From NCBI GenBank assembly GCA_030737875.1, contig CM060915.1:627318786-627382785 (forward strand): DNA of 64,000 nt, written 5' to 3'. The notes below the pieces were generated by a model. The model made no database searches. It saw nothing but the letters and a program-made list of their open reading frames with translations, and was not told where the DNA came from. Within the stretch, counting starts at the first letter, position 1. Every line of letters begins with the position of its first letter. The stretch is from Allium sativum. Taxonomy: Eukaryota > Streptophyta > Magnoliopsida > Asparagales > Amaryllidaceae. Below, in pieces: positions 23,401 to 34,667 of this stretch. A program made the position numbers and the translations under genes.

Positions 23401-24415
23401 TTTTTTTCTGTAAAATGAAATTCGAACGGGGGGGGGCAGAAGTATAAGGGGAAGAGAAAGATATTTTTTTATTTAATTATTTTATTATGAAAAAGTTGAC
23501 TTTTACATACGAACTCGAAACGAGGCCTACCGCCTGTCGTCCATAGCTAATTACCCCCATTCCGAACACAATGGGATATGTATCGCAAGATGATTTGATC
23601 GTTTCAATCAGTTTTCGTAAAAATCAACATATAACTCTATATATTGACTTTAAACGCGCATTTCAATTTACTGGGGTCACATACTAACTCGAAAAATTGC
23701 AGTAAAATATTTTCTAGCTTCGTATTGACGATACGGTCCTAACAAAACTAGTTTCGTCGAATTCTGAGACCGTTGGAAAAATGGCCATTTTCCAGTCGAT
23801 TAAAATCAACCGAAACTGGTCAAACGCGTTTTCCTTTGCCACGCTCACATATTGATTCGAAAAATTATGAAATTTGGAATCTAGCAATAATTTGACACTA
23901 CGGACCCAACAAAAGTGGTTTCGTCGAAATCCGAGGTCGTTTGCAAAATTCCCATTTTTTAGGGCCTGAATTCCATAGCGACTATTCAGAATTTTCAACT
24001 GGACATATCTTTCGATTCCTGGTATGAAATTTCAATTTTTCGGATTCGTTGGAAAGATCTTATCAATTAGATCCTAATGTTTTTGGTTTCACTAAAATCC
24101 GGATTGTTTTGCACCCGGTACATTCAATTGAAGTTTGAAATCGAATTATCGAACTACCACGCCATTTTCAATTCTATTTATAAATATATATAATTATTTA
24201 TATTCTAACGACGACGTATATAACATATACGTTCTTATTCTATTCAAAATAAATTTCTCGTCGATATTATTTAAAATAATTCATTTTCAATATTCAAAAT
24301 TCGTTAAAATTGCCAAAATAAAAATTTTAAACTGGCCCAGATTTTCGGGTTATTACAATATAAGAAGAACACTAATAAGAATAATAAATATCAATGTTTC
24401 TAGTCTTATGAATAA

Positions 24416-24492
24416 AAGTCTGAGTAGGTGAGTTGGCAGAGGCATGTCTCTCCCATGTGAGTGGTGCAAGTCCGATTCTCGCTAACGTCATA
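24416..24492 (+). ncRNA. tRNA-like segment (possible SINE head or decayed tRNA)
   Basis: TAGGTGAGTTGGCAGAGGC resembles a Pol III box A, and CAAGTCCGATTCTCG about 45 bases later resembles box B (consensus GGTTCGANTCC). Between them CTCTCCCATGTGAG could form an anticodon-like arm. The acceptor stem is not clear and there is no obvious poly-A or target duplication. It could be a SINE head, a decayed tRNA gene or chance similarity. Confidence 0.35.
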
Positions 24493-24623
24493 TTTTTAAT
24501 TTTAGAGGGACGGCTAAATAAATGCATATTTTAAGAGAAAATATATATAAATGTACATATAAGGAAAATTACACATATAGGTGAGTGTATATATATACAT
24601 GTATATGTGTATATATGTGTATG

Positions 24624-24625
24624 TG

Positions 24626-24658
<33 letters not shown>
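24624..24658. repeat. AT dinucleotide microsatellite
   Basis: A run of alternating A and T of about 34 bp, preceded by TATATGTGTATATATGTGTA-type imperfect repeats from about 24580. Confidence 0.9.
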
Positions 24659-24661
<3 letters not shown>

Positions 24662-27600
24662 TAAGAAATTCAAAAAGTAACTTGCAATCTATCAAATGGT
24701 TAAGAAATAAATGACAAAATAATGTCGCTTGAATTTGGAAAAGAAATGAAGATTATGCGTAAATATATACGCATAAATTCGAAAGCTAAATTTAAAGTGT
24801 AATTTAAGAGCGGGAAGTAATAAATGCATAATGAATGAAAAATAGGAAAGAAGATAGCTGCATTATAAATTTGAATATATATTAATAGGAAGAAACAATG
24901 AATTGATAACGTTATAAAGGACCTTAATTGGACAGCTATTAACGGACAAAGATTCAAAAGGTTGTAATTTGAAATTTGAAATTAGATATGTGTTATAAAC
25001 GGAAGATAATAATTCACGTAAGAGATATTTAGAAATAAAGTAAACATTAACAGCAACATTAAGCAAGAATTAAAATCAGCGAAATCAATGTTAAAGACCC
25101 AGGTCGTGGGTCGACCATGGGGTCGAGCCACCGTGGGCCAGATCTGAATTTTTCTGACGTGTGTTTCTTGGCTTGAATAGTTTGTGTTTTATATTATTAA
25201 ATCGGACAGAAAAAAATTTCCTACACAAATATAAACAGACTAGAAAAACATAGCCTCCAACTCATATTTTTTGAGACCATGCCAAGGCTCTACCATTTTC
25301 TTTCTTCTTCAAATCTTTCAGAAATTAAAGTATTAGCATCTAGAAGTTCTTATTTAAGATTTGAAGACAAAGAATATAAATCTATGACATAGATGTCCAG
25401 ATATCTTGTCAATATGAGGTAAATTATGTGAATATGAATTATTTAGGTTTCTTTCCTTCTTATAGCATCAAATTTGTAATCCGTGGTTATCTTAATATTA
25501 GACTCTGTTAGAAAGACCACAGAATAGCATATCTGAACCAGATTCATGGATTGGAAAGCCATCAGGTGAGTGGATTTAAAATTGTACCTTTTCGTAAAGG
25601 TATATTTATCATTTGCATTCTCCGTAACTCTTAATTTGGTTATAATTGGAATTTCTGGCAATTACGATATAATCGATTAAAAATACGCTAAGAATGTTGC
25701 TGTTGTACAAATTTATTTCATTAATCTTCTGTTTGGATTAAGAATTATTGTAATACTGAAATTGTGGAATTTACAATAAACATGAATATGTTCTTAAGAT
25801 TGTTACATAATGGCATGCCTAATCTTTTATGGAAAAATTTATAGTAATTGTAAACGGTATATGAAAAAAAGGAATCTAACATCTAACTCAGAAAATAAAA
25901 AGGGAATTTTTTTAGTGGACTGCGTTAGTTGGATTTGAGGAAAATGGATATATTTCCATAATGACAAAATTTGTAAGAATGTACTTGTAAGAAAAGAAAG
26001 GAAAAAGAGGATTCGTGTGATATAAGGGTTCTTTTACCAAATTGCACACTAATCAAATAAAATATGCATGTGTGTCCACATTGAAAATAAAAAAATAGCT
26101 TGAAACTATGGACCTTAACCGATGTACGTTAAGGAAATGGATCATTACATCTTTCTGCTAACCAATCTAATGAGGTGTGTGAAATATTTTCCTGAAATAA
26201 TGAAAATATACACGACAGTAATTAAAAAAGATTACGACAGTAAAAGTTGGTTCATATTAAGGAACCTATGAAGAATTGTGATGAATGGGGAATATAACCT
26301 ATTATAATTAATTGTATAAATAAGAATGAAATATAATAGGTAGGCTTGTCTTAGGGACAAGAGAAAGTATTTATTAACAAACCTTAGTTAATAAAAATAA
26401 GTTAATAAGTAAACAAAGACAACAAGTTATGATAACAGTATCAAACAAGGTTATGAATAAATAAGAAAGAATATAGTGAGCTTATTATTGGTAGACATAT
26501 AATTAAAAGTATCAAGTCTAATAATTGTAATGAATAATAGGCAGAGGTCCTCTCCGGCGGAATAAGGTTGAATAAAGAAAGTAAGGAGCCAATTATGAGC
26601 TAATGAACCTAGTAACTTGAATAAAAAGTGAATATGTAGATAATCAAGTTAATTAGCAACTTGAAGAGATAAAGTAAGAAGCTGATAAAAAGATTAGATG
26701 TAAGATCTAATAACACGTTAGTGTGATGCGCTTGGACGAGTTTGCACATATGAAGGTGAAGAACCCAATGTGGTAGATCATCGTGGTGCTTGGAGACACG
26801 AGAGGGGCACGTCCAACAGATTATTCTGCGGGACCAAAGGCAACCACATGGCTTCTGCGGGACGTGGTAGGGTTCTCTGTGGTCGTCCTTTGTGTGGTAC
26901 ATGCTCAGGTTATACTCGCGAGGGTTTGGTCTGTATGATACCACCTGGTGAGTATACCTTGACTACAACTATTGTTTGGCAGTTAGAAGACGGTGGTGGG
27001 TGACGTTGGGTGATTCAGCGGTTTTGCCTTGGGATAGGTTGGTCAGGACCAAATTAAGGATAGTAATCATCGTATACCTGTCATCGGCAGTCAGTGTGAT
27101 GAAGAAAGACTAGAGCTAAACCTATATACCATCGATCTTTCACTATCGAGATGTTGGTTGCAGGACACGCCAACCTGAATGTTAGATTGGTTGTCAGAGG
27201 CACATCACTTAGCTCTTGATGTAGTCTTTCGCTAGTTGAGGAAGGGGCCAGTGTGGGGCCATAGCCACAACGAAAATAAAGATCATACTTGGATATCTTT
27301 ATTGTAGGCCTAATGAAGTGGGCCTTTACAGATATTGAAAGCTCCTAATTGAGTTCCGTGCATTAGATGCAGCCATATTACGGGACTAGGGTTACAGTAG
27401 ATAGTACATTCGTGTGAGGGTCTAGGTACACGCACTTAGTGGTGTATTGTAGATAATATTGCATTACTCCATGTTGAGACTTGATTCGACCGAGAAGTTC
27501 GGATACAACAACTCGTACGATTATGTGGCATAGCGATTTTTGTTTTGTGCGATTATATGACGTAGTGATTTTGATTTCCGTACGTCATTCGGTGTAGGAT

Positions 27601-27756
27601 GGAAGTTGCATACACTTTCGTGGTGTGACAACAAAGACCATACGAGGAGGGTACTCTGGGAAGTACTTTGAGATGTTGGGTATAGCTACATTTACCATAT
27701 TTGGTTAATATACTGGAAAGTAGATGGGTACGACGTGAGTACAGAGCCTTGAGTGT

Positions 27757-28122
27757 TGTAACCCTAATAACCTAATGAATTAGGAAACAAAACTGAACGA
27801 TATATGTAGGATTATTTCAGAATGTATAATTTGACCAATCACCCTAACTTTGTGTTCTGACCCCTCCTCATAACATACTCGCAAGTTAGGTTACGATAGA
27901 GATTTGGTAGCCTTTTTTGACACTTTTTAGACAATGTTATTACTTCGATAAGGCTATATTTGATTATTATATTTTATCCATTCTGTTGTGAGATGTTTTA
28001 CCGATCTCTGATATATTTATTATCTCTAACTTTTCTATAGGATTCCAGACAAACCAACACGAGCGTTGATAGATTAGGATTTTCGAGAAAAAAATCAGTC
28101 TGTCAAAATTCGAGTTGTTACA
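27757..28122 (+). mobile_element. Possible LTR end (TGTAACCC to GTTACA)
   Basis: The stretch starts TGTAACCCTAATAACC and ends CGAGTTGTTACA, like the LTR ends elsewhere here. It contains TTTTATCCATTCTGTTGTGAG, similar to the TTTTATTCCGCTGCGTTGTAAG of the LTR end at 62710. The next bases, AGAAGCCTGCCCGG, pick up LTR B/C sequence. No target duplication is found at 27757, so the true left boundary may lie further left. Confidence 0.35.
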
Positions 28123-29440
28123 AGAAGCCTGCCCGGATCCGGCTGACAAATCCGGCATCTACTAGTAGTCGGTTTAATGTGGGATGTCTAGTGTGTGTAT
28201 ATGTGTATACATTTGTGTGAGTGTGTATATCGTGAAGTAGGCCTGCCTCTAGGAGGTATTAAGTGGTTGGCCTACCTTGTTTAGGTATTAAGTGGTTAGG
28301 ACTAGGTCTATTACTAAGATTGACTCCTTAGTACTAGGCCAAAGTCATGGGACCTACCCTTATTAGGTCTTAAGTGGTCAGTGGGCCCGCCTCTTTCTTA
28401 TAAACTTATGAGGTATTAAATGATCCATAGTAAAATGATGACATGTGAGTAATGTGGGTCTTCAGAAGTTGTTCGCTTCTTGTCTAGGAGCTGAGTGAGG
28501 GAATAGCTAGGGATGAGAAAATAAGAGTCCTAAAGAGGACCGCTTGTCTAAGGGAAGTATTAAGTAGCTAAGAGTTCACATACTGACAACTAGATAGTAA
28601 TGCATGGGTCCGTCTGGAGGGTTATAAATATTGATAAGTGCCTACCTAAACCTGATATTAAGTGACGTATTACTATCTATCGATTCACATTGAGAGAATG
28701 TTATAGCGTTGATGATTAAAAGGCGAGGTCTTAAGTGACTAGAGTCCGCCATAAGGTATTAAATGATAGTAGGAATCCAGCTATAATTAAATATAGATAA
28801 TGGCCTTAAGTGACCAAATGATAGTCCGGCTCATAAGGTATTAAGTGGCAATAGATATCCGCTCTTATATCAGCGTGTGAGCCTTAAGTGATTTTAATGT
28901 AGTCCGCCAAATTAATTGATATAAATGTTGAAATTCGTAGACATGATTTGATGAATTCATTCATACTGCCAAATATATAAAATAGACATTCCTTAAACTT
29001 ATGTGATTTTCATTCACCAGAACTTGTTGTTCTAACCTTTCCCCCCCTTAACCAATAAACAGGTTAGTTTGTGTGGATGCTTGATTGATGAAGCCATTGA
29101 AAATAGAGACCGACGAAGAAGATTTTATAGCTTATTATTATTATCACTATAATTATCATGTTTGGGAGTTTATTGTAATCCACGTGATAATATTATTGAT
29201 GTATCTTGTATGACCGTTGAAACTTGATGTAACTAACATTACTGTGATTTTATTTAATGGTATATCTATTTTCAATTACTATATTTTATCCCTTCCGCTG
29301 TGAGATTCTGATTTTATTTTTAGTTTAGCTATGCTTATGTATTCCTTATAAGAACCAATGACCTATTTAGAATGGCTCTAAATTCCAATGGGCATTTTCT
29401 AGATCAGAATTTAGGCCTACTCCGAATGGGTTGTTCTAAG
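28123..29440 (+). mobile_element. LTR C-type sequence with a TTAAGTGG motif cluster
   Basis: It begins AGAAGCCTGCCCGGATCC, then GACAAATCCGGCATCTAC and GTTTAATGTGGGATG. The same string, in the same order, occurs on the minus strand in the solo LTR (55451-55540 and 55575-55665). At least eleven copies of GGTATTAAGTGG or close variants follow between 28255 and 28890. An LTR-end-like TTTTATCCCTTCCGCTGTGAG is at about 29285. No coding frame. Confidence 0.5.
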
Positions 29441-29905
29441 TTATAAGAAGTCGGGTTAATATGAGACGCCTAGTGCCATGAGCCATTTATGTAAAGTAGG
29501 CTTGCCTCGTGAAGGTATTAAGTGGTTGATCCGCGATCCGACTTATTTGGATATTAAGTAGTTAGGACTTGGGCCGTTCTTTAAATTTTATCCCTTGGGT
29601 TAGGGTTAAAGTTATGGGACTCACCCTGATTAGATATTAAGTGATCTGTGGGTCCGCTTTGCTCTAATAATTATGAGGTATTAAATGGCCTTGAATAAAA
29701 AAATTACGAACGAGTAAGGTAGTTTTTCAGAAGTTGTTTGCTTCTTATTTAATGAATATGTGAGGGCACACTTAGGGATTGGTTACTAAGAGTTTCACTG
29801 AACGTGTAAGGGGGACATCCTGTTTAAGCAAATTATTAAGTGGCTAGAAGTTTATCAATAACGACAACTGGATAGTAATAATGTGTGGGTCTATAAGAGG
29901 GTCAA
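29441..29905 (+). repeat. Partial second copy of the 28150-28625 block
   Basis: It aligns with 28150-28625 through GGTATTAAGTGGTTG, TTATGAGGTATTAAATG, CAGAAGTTGTTTGCTTCTT, a GATAGTAAT and a final GTGTGGGTCT. The offset is about 1.28 kb and similarity roughly 75-80 percent by eye. It breaks off near 29900. It is probably the start of another copy of the same LTR. Confidence 0.6.
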
Positions 29906-30137
29906 AAAAGCAGGTTTTTAAGTGTTCTTTTTCGTTATTAAGAAAAAAAATCATTTTCATATATGTGTATGTATGTACGTATGTATATGTGTGTGTTCTC
30001 TCATAAAACACACCCTCCATATGTGTGTTTGTGTTGGGAAAATGGTCCTAGTGTGTTTTTTTAGCGTTAGAATTGAGAATTAGTGACATTAACGAAGTGT
30101 TGACACTTGATTTGTTGAGGCTGGTCTTCTCAAATTA

Positions 30138-30311
30138 GGGTGCATTCGAGAGACAAAAGTGAACCATTATCCCAATGGCCAAATTTTGGCTCCTCCCCCT
30201 TCCATATCTTTATTAAATTAAAAAAATGGTTTGTTTAAACCCGCAAACGCATCTTTGCTTAACGAAATGGTCCGTTATAATTCCTCGTTTTCGCTTACCG
30301 AAAATGCACCC
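30138..30311. mobile_element. Tourist-like MITE, 174 bp, TTA target duplication
   Basis: It starts GGGTGCATTCGAGAG and ends CGAAAATGCACCC, whose reverse complement is GGGTGCATTTTCG. TTA stands on both sides (30135-30137 and 30312-30314). TTA duplications and GGG-starting inverted repeats are typical of PIF/Harbinger-mobilised MITEs. It lies about 400 bp upstream of a Harbinger transposase remnant. Confidence 0.75.
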
Positions 30312-30662
30312 TTACCTTTTGATTTTTGATCTCACAATTTGAATTTTAGACACGTTTGGCTGCCACTTTTTTGCTACTTTTAGTTTTCTTTTATGGTTCC
30401 TACTGCATATACGACTATTTATTCGTATCTTTTAAAGCTATCATTTTATCCATTCCTTTGAGCCCATTGTATGTTACATTATGCGTCACTACAATAATCA
30501 TGCACCATTCATAGACATAATATACCACGTTATAGTTGCGTTTGCGTCCGACGTGTTGGACCTTGAAATTTACCACATCTATCGACAATAGAATTGAACG
30601 TCGGAAAATGAAGCAATGACATCATATGCCCTTCTTCCCCAACGTTCGTTTCCCATTCCCCT

Positions 30663-30669
30663 TATAAAT
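30663..30669 (+). promoter_or_regulatory. TATA-like box upstream of the transposase start
   Basis: TATAAAT lies about 60 bp before the ATG at 30728, in a pyrimidine-rich stretch. Its position fits a plant core promoter for the Harbinger gene, though the gene itself is broken. Confidence 0.4.
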
Positions 30670-30727
30670 CATCTCTTACTTCCTCCACTTTTCATCCTTC
30701 ATCATCTTTTTATTCTTCTTCCATAAA

Positions 30728-31658
30728 ATGTCTACCTCTGATTCATCTTCCGACTTTGACGATTTGCTTGATCTATACGGGATATCATTGCATCAAAATT
30801 CATGAAGGAATCATATGACTGAGATTAATACTTCAGAGTATACCGGTTTAGCTTAAATCAACAACATTTTGAACGGGCATCAACAACATTGTCAAAATAA
30901 TTTTTGTATGAAAAGGCTTTATTTCTACACTGTGCAGTTAAAGCGCTTAGCGGATCCAATGCGGCGGAGTCTAAAAGGTCATAACGGGAATAAAGCTTGG
31001 AAATAGCAGGATATAGCGGATGACTCAAAAATAGCATATGTCACTTGTTCATAATGTTTTTACAAATGTAAAATCGATAATTAATTGAAAAACTAGCACT
31101 CAGTTTAACTACAATTAGTACATTCATAATTTTAAACAAAAACATGTGCAAATATATGTAAATAAACATAAATTGTTATTTAACTTAATTAAAACTTATA
31201 GAATATAGAGTATTTATGTTTTTGAGAATAGATATTAAAAATATAAACTAAAAAACCTAATTTTTATAATGCACGATGCTATTTTTCAGTTTATTTCTTT
31301 CATTAAAGATACAGCGGCAATAACATAATGTAGGGGAAATAACTAGATATATCGCGAATAGCGGAATATAACAGAGCTTAAAGCGAAAGGGCTATATCAG
31401 AGGCTATTTGTGAAAAACGTAGCGGTGGTAGTTTGCAATTGGATACAGCGAGGTTATAGCGGGGTAATAGCGAGGCATTAGCTGCACAGCTACAGCTTCA
31501 TGGTCTCTCATCAATGGCAGAAATTTGTGTTAGAGAAATGGTTGGTATTTTCGTTTACACAATGGCTATTGGGCTCTCAAATAGACAATTTAGTGAAAGA
31601 TTTCAAAAAGCAGGTAGCATAATTTTTGTTTGTTTTTATGATGTTTTAAACGCTTTTC
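30728..31658 (+). pseudogene. PIF/Harbinger transposase pseudogene, 5' part
   Basis: The frame opens MSTSDSSSDFDDLLDLYG at 30728. In the same register, past TGA (30803) and TAA codons, it reads NTSEYTGLA, NILNGH and MKRLYFY, the N-terminal pattern of plant Harbinger (DDE_Tnp_4) transposases. A MITE-like insertion (about 30930-31488) follows. The frame then resumes with EMVGIFVYTMAIGLSNRQFS, the helical region before the catalytic core. It runs without a stop into the 20-kb LTR element at 31664, and the rest of the gene lies at 52019-52829. An intact protein of this family would cut and paste DNA using a DDE triad. Confidence 0.82.
30930..31488. mobile_element. MITE-like insertion in the transposase gene
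   Basis: About 550 bp of non-coding AT-rich DNA interrupts the transposase frame. The ends read CTGTGCAGTTAAAGCGC and GCATTAGCTGCACAG, forming an inverted repeat of about 15 bp with two mismatches. Subterminal ATAGCGG/CAGCGG motifs recur near both ends (30975-31015 and 31325-31475). CTACA is repeated directly on both flanks. These traits suggest a hAT-like non-autonomous element, but the exact ends and target duplication are unclear. Confidence 0.55.
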
Positions 31659-31663
31659 AATTA

Positions 31664-33915
31664 TGTGAAGACCGCCCATAACTCTTGCATTTAGCGAGAG
31701 GAATAATGCACTGAAAGACGTGCCAGGCAGCTATGGATGATCATCGAGGTAGGTAAACACATGTGGAACCTGTCGTATATCTCACAGTGCAAGGGTAAAA
31801 TATAATAGAATATATACAACAGGAAATAATGGTAAAGCAGAATTGTGCAGAATTTTAAACTTTCCATATCATCATGAATTATCCATACAACAAACTGGAT
31901 TCAACATCAAATTTTGTACAAAGTGCCTCACTGAAAGTCACTCATATAATAGATCTACAAAGCAGAAGAAAATAGCAAACAATAGGTAATAGAAAATTAA
32001 TATGTAAGCCTCCATCTTGTCATCACACAACAGCATCGTCCTCGCCAAGATCAATTACAATTTACCTGCTACTCAACCTGCCTACCCAACATATGGATGA
32101 ACAACCCAAGGTCATAAAAGGAAACATAAAACCTCGAGTCAGACAACAGCCATAATGAGCGATAAAATAGTTATTTAACATCATCAATAAAATATGTGAA
32201 AATAGACAAATTAATCAACTAACCTACCAACATCAACTGAGAAGAACCCAAACACATCTTCCCCACATCCGACAGTGATAGCCTTTACAATAATCAAGTA
32301 GAACAAACTGTATATTCATGGCAATTAGTTATCAAGCATAGACCATCCTAATCGATGTCGGCATCTCCCAAGAACAAGCGCCGAAGGCCTAAACCAACAT
32401 CATACAAGCACCCAAGAGATATCTCCCTCGACATCGAATAGTCTACAAAAGACGATACAATAAAAAAAATCATCATTCAGGACTCTGGCTATCACCGTCA
32501 ATCTTTCTTTGAAACCATCGTTAGTCGTATGACCGGCTCAACATCATGTCGTCCATCAAGGGTTAATGGTAAACCCCGGTTCCAGCAAAACTCCATATGT
32601 CATTGTGACTCGTATGTTTGTCTTTTTCCATTCTCGATAATTTGGCCCATCATGACTGCCCGGGGTACTCGACCATTCAACTGGTCTTTTAGGCGTCCCT
32701 ATTACACCCTTACTTTGAGTCCGCTAAAACCTATGATAAGGACAATTCCTCGAGCTCCATAACTCTAGTTGTCATAACCGGCGATTATCCATAAGCTCAA
32801 ATGAGTAGCCATTATTCACGAACTCAAAACACACTTGAGTCGTGTGCATATTCGTTGCATTTCATCGATCAACGAACACTTCACAACACTTCGAACATTC
32901 CTGCTTGAATTCATGCGAAGAGAACCATCGTCGACTCAAAAACAAGTTTCGTTTAGTCGATACTACATTTCATAGCATTTCCAGCTTTTTCACTATGAAA
33001 AACTGGCCACAACGCCAAAACAACCTTTTGCAGCTTCTGGAATGCCATCATATCTCCCGGTTCAATTCTGGCACTCTGGCAAGTTGTACTCTGAAAACAA
33101 TGTAAATCCCCAGCACACACCTTGGCAAATCACTAATTTCACCATGCATAGCACGTCCTTGCACTTGCCAAATCCCCAAATCCTGTACTTTCCATGTTCA
33201 GAAATCAAGTTGTGCGCATGGCCAAACCAACCGTTTTGGCGTGTTGCACATGTGGCAAATCACCGCATTATTTAGCCCGATCCATAGGAAACAGTAGCGT
33301 TTCCAAACGCTATAAATATTCATTTTGCCTGATCCATAGAGTTGCACGAATCCTTCGATGCGCACTCGGCCAAATCCCACATTTTCAAGTGCGCATGCCT
33401 GTTTTGGTACTACCGGATCCATAACTATCATAGCATTTTTAAACGCTATAAAAGCCAGAAATTGATTTTTGGACTATCCATCCACTAAATTTTACCCGAT
33501 CCGTGACCACTTTTCCACCCGATCTATGGCCAATATTTTAGCTCGATCCATACGCTTAAATTGCCAAAACTTCGACTAACCTTCACCCTTGCACACAACT
33601 CGATTCCATACTCAAAAACTAATCAAACTCCAACTTTTTCAACAACGATTTCAATCAATATACCTACAACAAATCACATAATTATCAACAAACATTTAAA
33701 CAACGATTTAACAATTAATCAAATCATTAAATGGATCTAAACATAGAATTAGCATATGAATTTACCGTTTACAAGTTCCTAGATTAGATCCTATGGTGAT
33801 TTGAGATTGAAATCATACTTACATCGATTAGATCTATATGAAAACAACTTGAAATGATGAAAATATTATCATACAACCCATACACTCGATTGAATCTATA
33901 CGAGAGATGCTTATC
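31664..33915 (-). repeat. Outer element 3' LTR, first segment
   Basis: It matches 48556-50820 of the partner LTR, with many substitutions and small indels (the pair is much more diverged than the inner element's LTRs). It contains repeated CCCGATCCATRG-type motifs (33280-33560). It breaks at 33915 (GAGATGCTTATC), where the inner element starts. Confidence 0.85.
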
Positions 33916-34667
33916 TGTGACGGCCCGCCCTGCACCAACCGACATTTACTCCAAAAGTGCGCTGTACACATGTCCAGTTAGCACGGGACGGTCGTCAGAA
34001 GGCAATGAAAGGAGGAAATGAACTAACAAGGAACCTGTAGAATGTCTCACAGCGCATGGTACAAAATATAATAACAATATACTTGACATAAAACAGGTGA
34101 GACAGTGCATAAGCTGAAAACAACTAACATAGCAGCGGAAAATCCAAGTACAGCTTATGATCCAAAGTTAACATTATTACAATTTTTCAAACTGTCTCAA
34201 AAAGCAAAAGTAAGATAGGGAAGGTACGCTACTAATGCCCAAGTAGCGACCACCAACGACACAGGGAGAATATCTATATATCATATGTGGAAGCCTCCTG
34301 CTCGCCTCCGAATCAGCTACTCGCGCATCACCAGCTAACCTGTTTCTAGTCTGCTCGTGTGAGCACCCAGAGTAATAAGAAGAGACATAAAACTCTGGGT
34401 CAGACATAAAGCCTGGTATGAGCGATAAGCATCTAAACAGAACAATAACAGGTAGACTAAACCATACCTGAACCTGGACCTGCAACCAAAGAGTTAGCAC
34501 TACATACTTACAACACTCTAAGGTGCCAATAACATGTGGTGTAAAGATAATGGGGGTGGGGGTGTGCATGTCATAGTGATGGCAAACAATCAAGCATAAT
34601 AACCATCCTCACATCTCTCACTCAGTGCGTAAAGCATACGATATTCACCACTTCGATCACCCAACAT

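Larger units (their letters stand above)
9715..24357 (-). mobile_element. Non-autonomous LTR retrotransposon with giant LTRs (complete, 14.6 kb)
   Basis: Two long direct repeats (9715-16483 and 17510-24357) flank 1026 bp. On the minus strand the order is LTR (TGTAATAACCCG...GTCTCA), primer site TGGTATCAGAGC, a short internal region, polypurine tract AAGTGGGGGAGAC, then LTR. The LTRs begin TG and end CA. The internal part has no gag or pol, so the element must have relied on proteins from another copy. Flanks share ATATAAGAA on both sides. The LTRs are near-identical apart from tandem-array length (three substitutions in one 195-bp stretch compared at 10112 and 17907), so insertion was fairly recent compared with its neighbours. 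Confidence 0.9.
17510..24357 (-). repeat. Giant LTR, 5' copy of the left element (6848 bp)
   Basis: It matches 9715-16483 from end to end (for example the block at 10467-10676 recurs at 18262-18471). It is 79 bp longer, mainly from two extra 34-bp units. As the 5' LTR it should hold the promoter. The conserved CCGCTGC motif lies 182 bp from its U5 end, as in the other copy. Confidence 0.9.
24358..27756 (+). mobile_element. LTR C-like sequence, continued; no gene seen
   Basis: AT-rich DNA with no convincing coding frame. It resumes with ATATAAGAAG after the giant-LTR element. Near 25084-25140 it has GGTCGTGGGTCGACCATGGG, which resembles the GGTCGAC tracts of LTR A (1690-1780) and of the solo LTR (56900-56980). 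The 26700-27600 part is moderately GC-rich, with short open frames that match nothing I know. I infer old LTR sequence, with boundaries uncertain. Confidence 0.4.
29906..30727. other. Left flank of the Harbinger gene; no other gene seen
   Basis: The sequence is AT-rich and includes a short CATATATGTGTATGTATG tract near 29958 and a Tourist-like MITE (30138-30311). It should include the left end and promoter of the Harbinger element, but I could not find its terminal inverted repeat. Confidence 0.4.

Noticed and set aside
26108..26170. A second possible tRNA-like segment (minus strand)
   Set aside because: A box A-like string can be read, but box B is poor and the spacing does not fit.
26609..27003. 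Frames of 77 and 111 codons in both strands
   Set aside because: They overlap each other, have no motif and lie in LTR-like DNA.
27757..28122. A 366-bp complete solo LTR
   Set aside because: Ends look right, but no target duplication is found, so I keep it only as a low-confidence LTR end.
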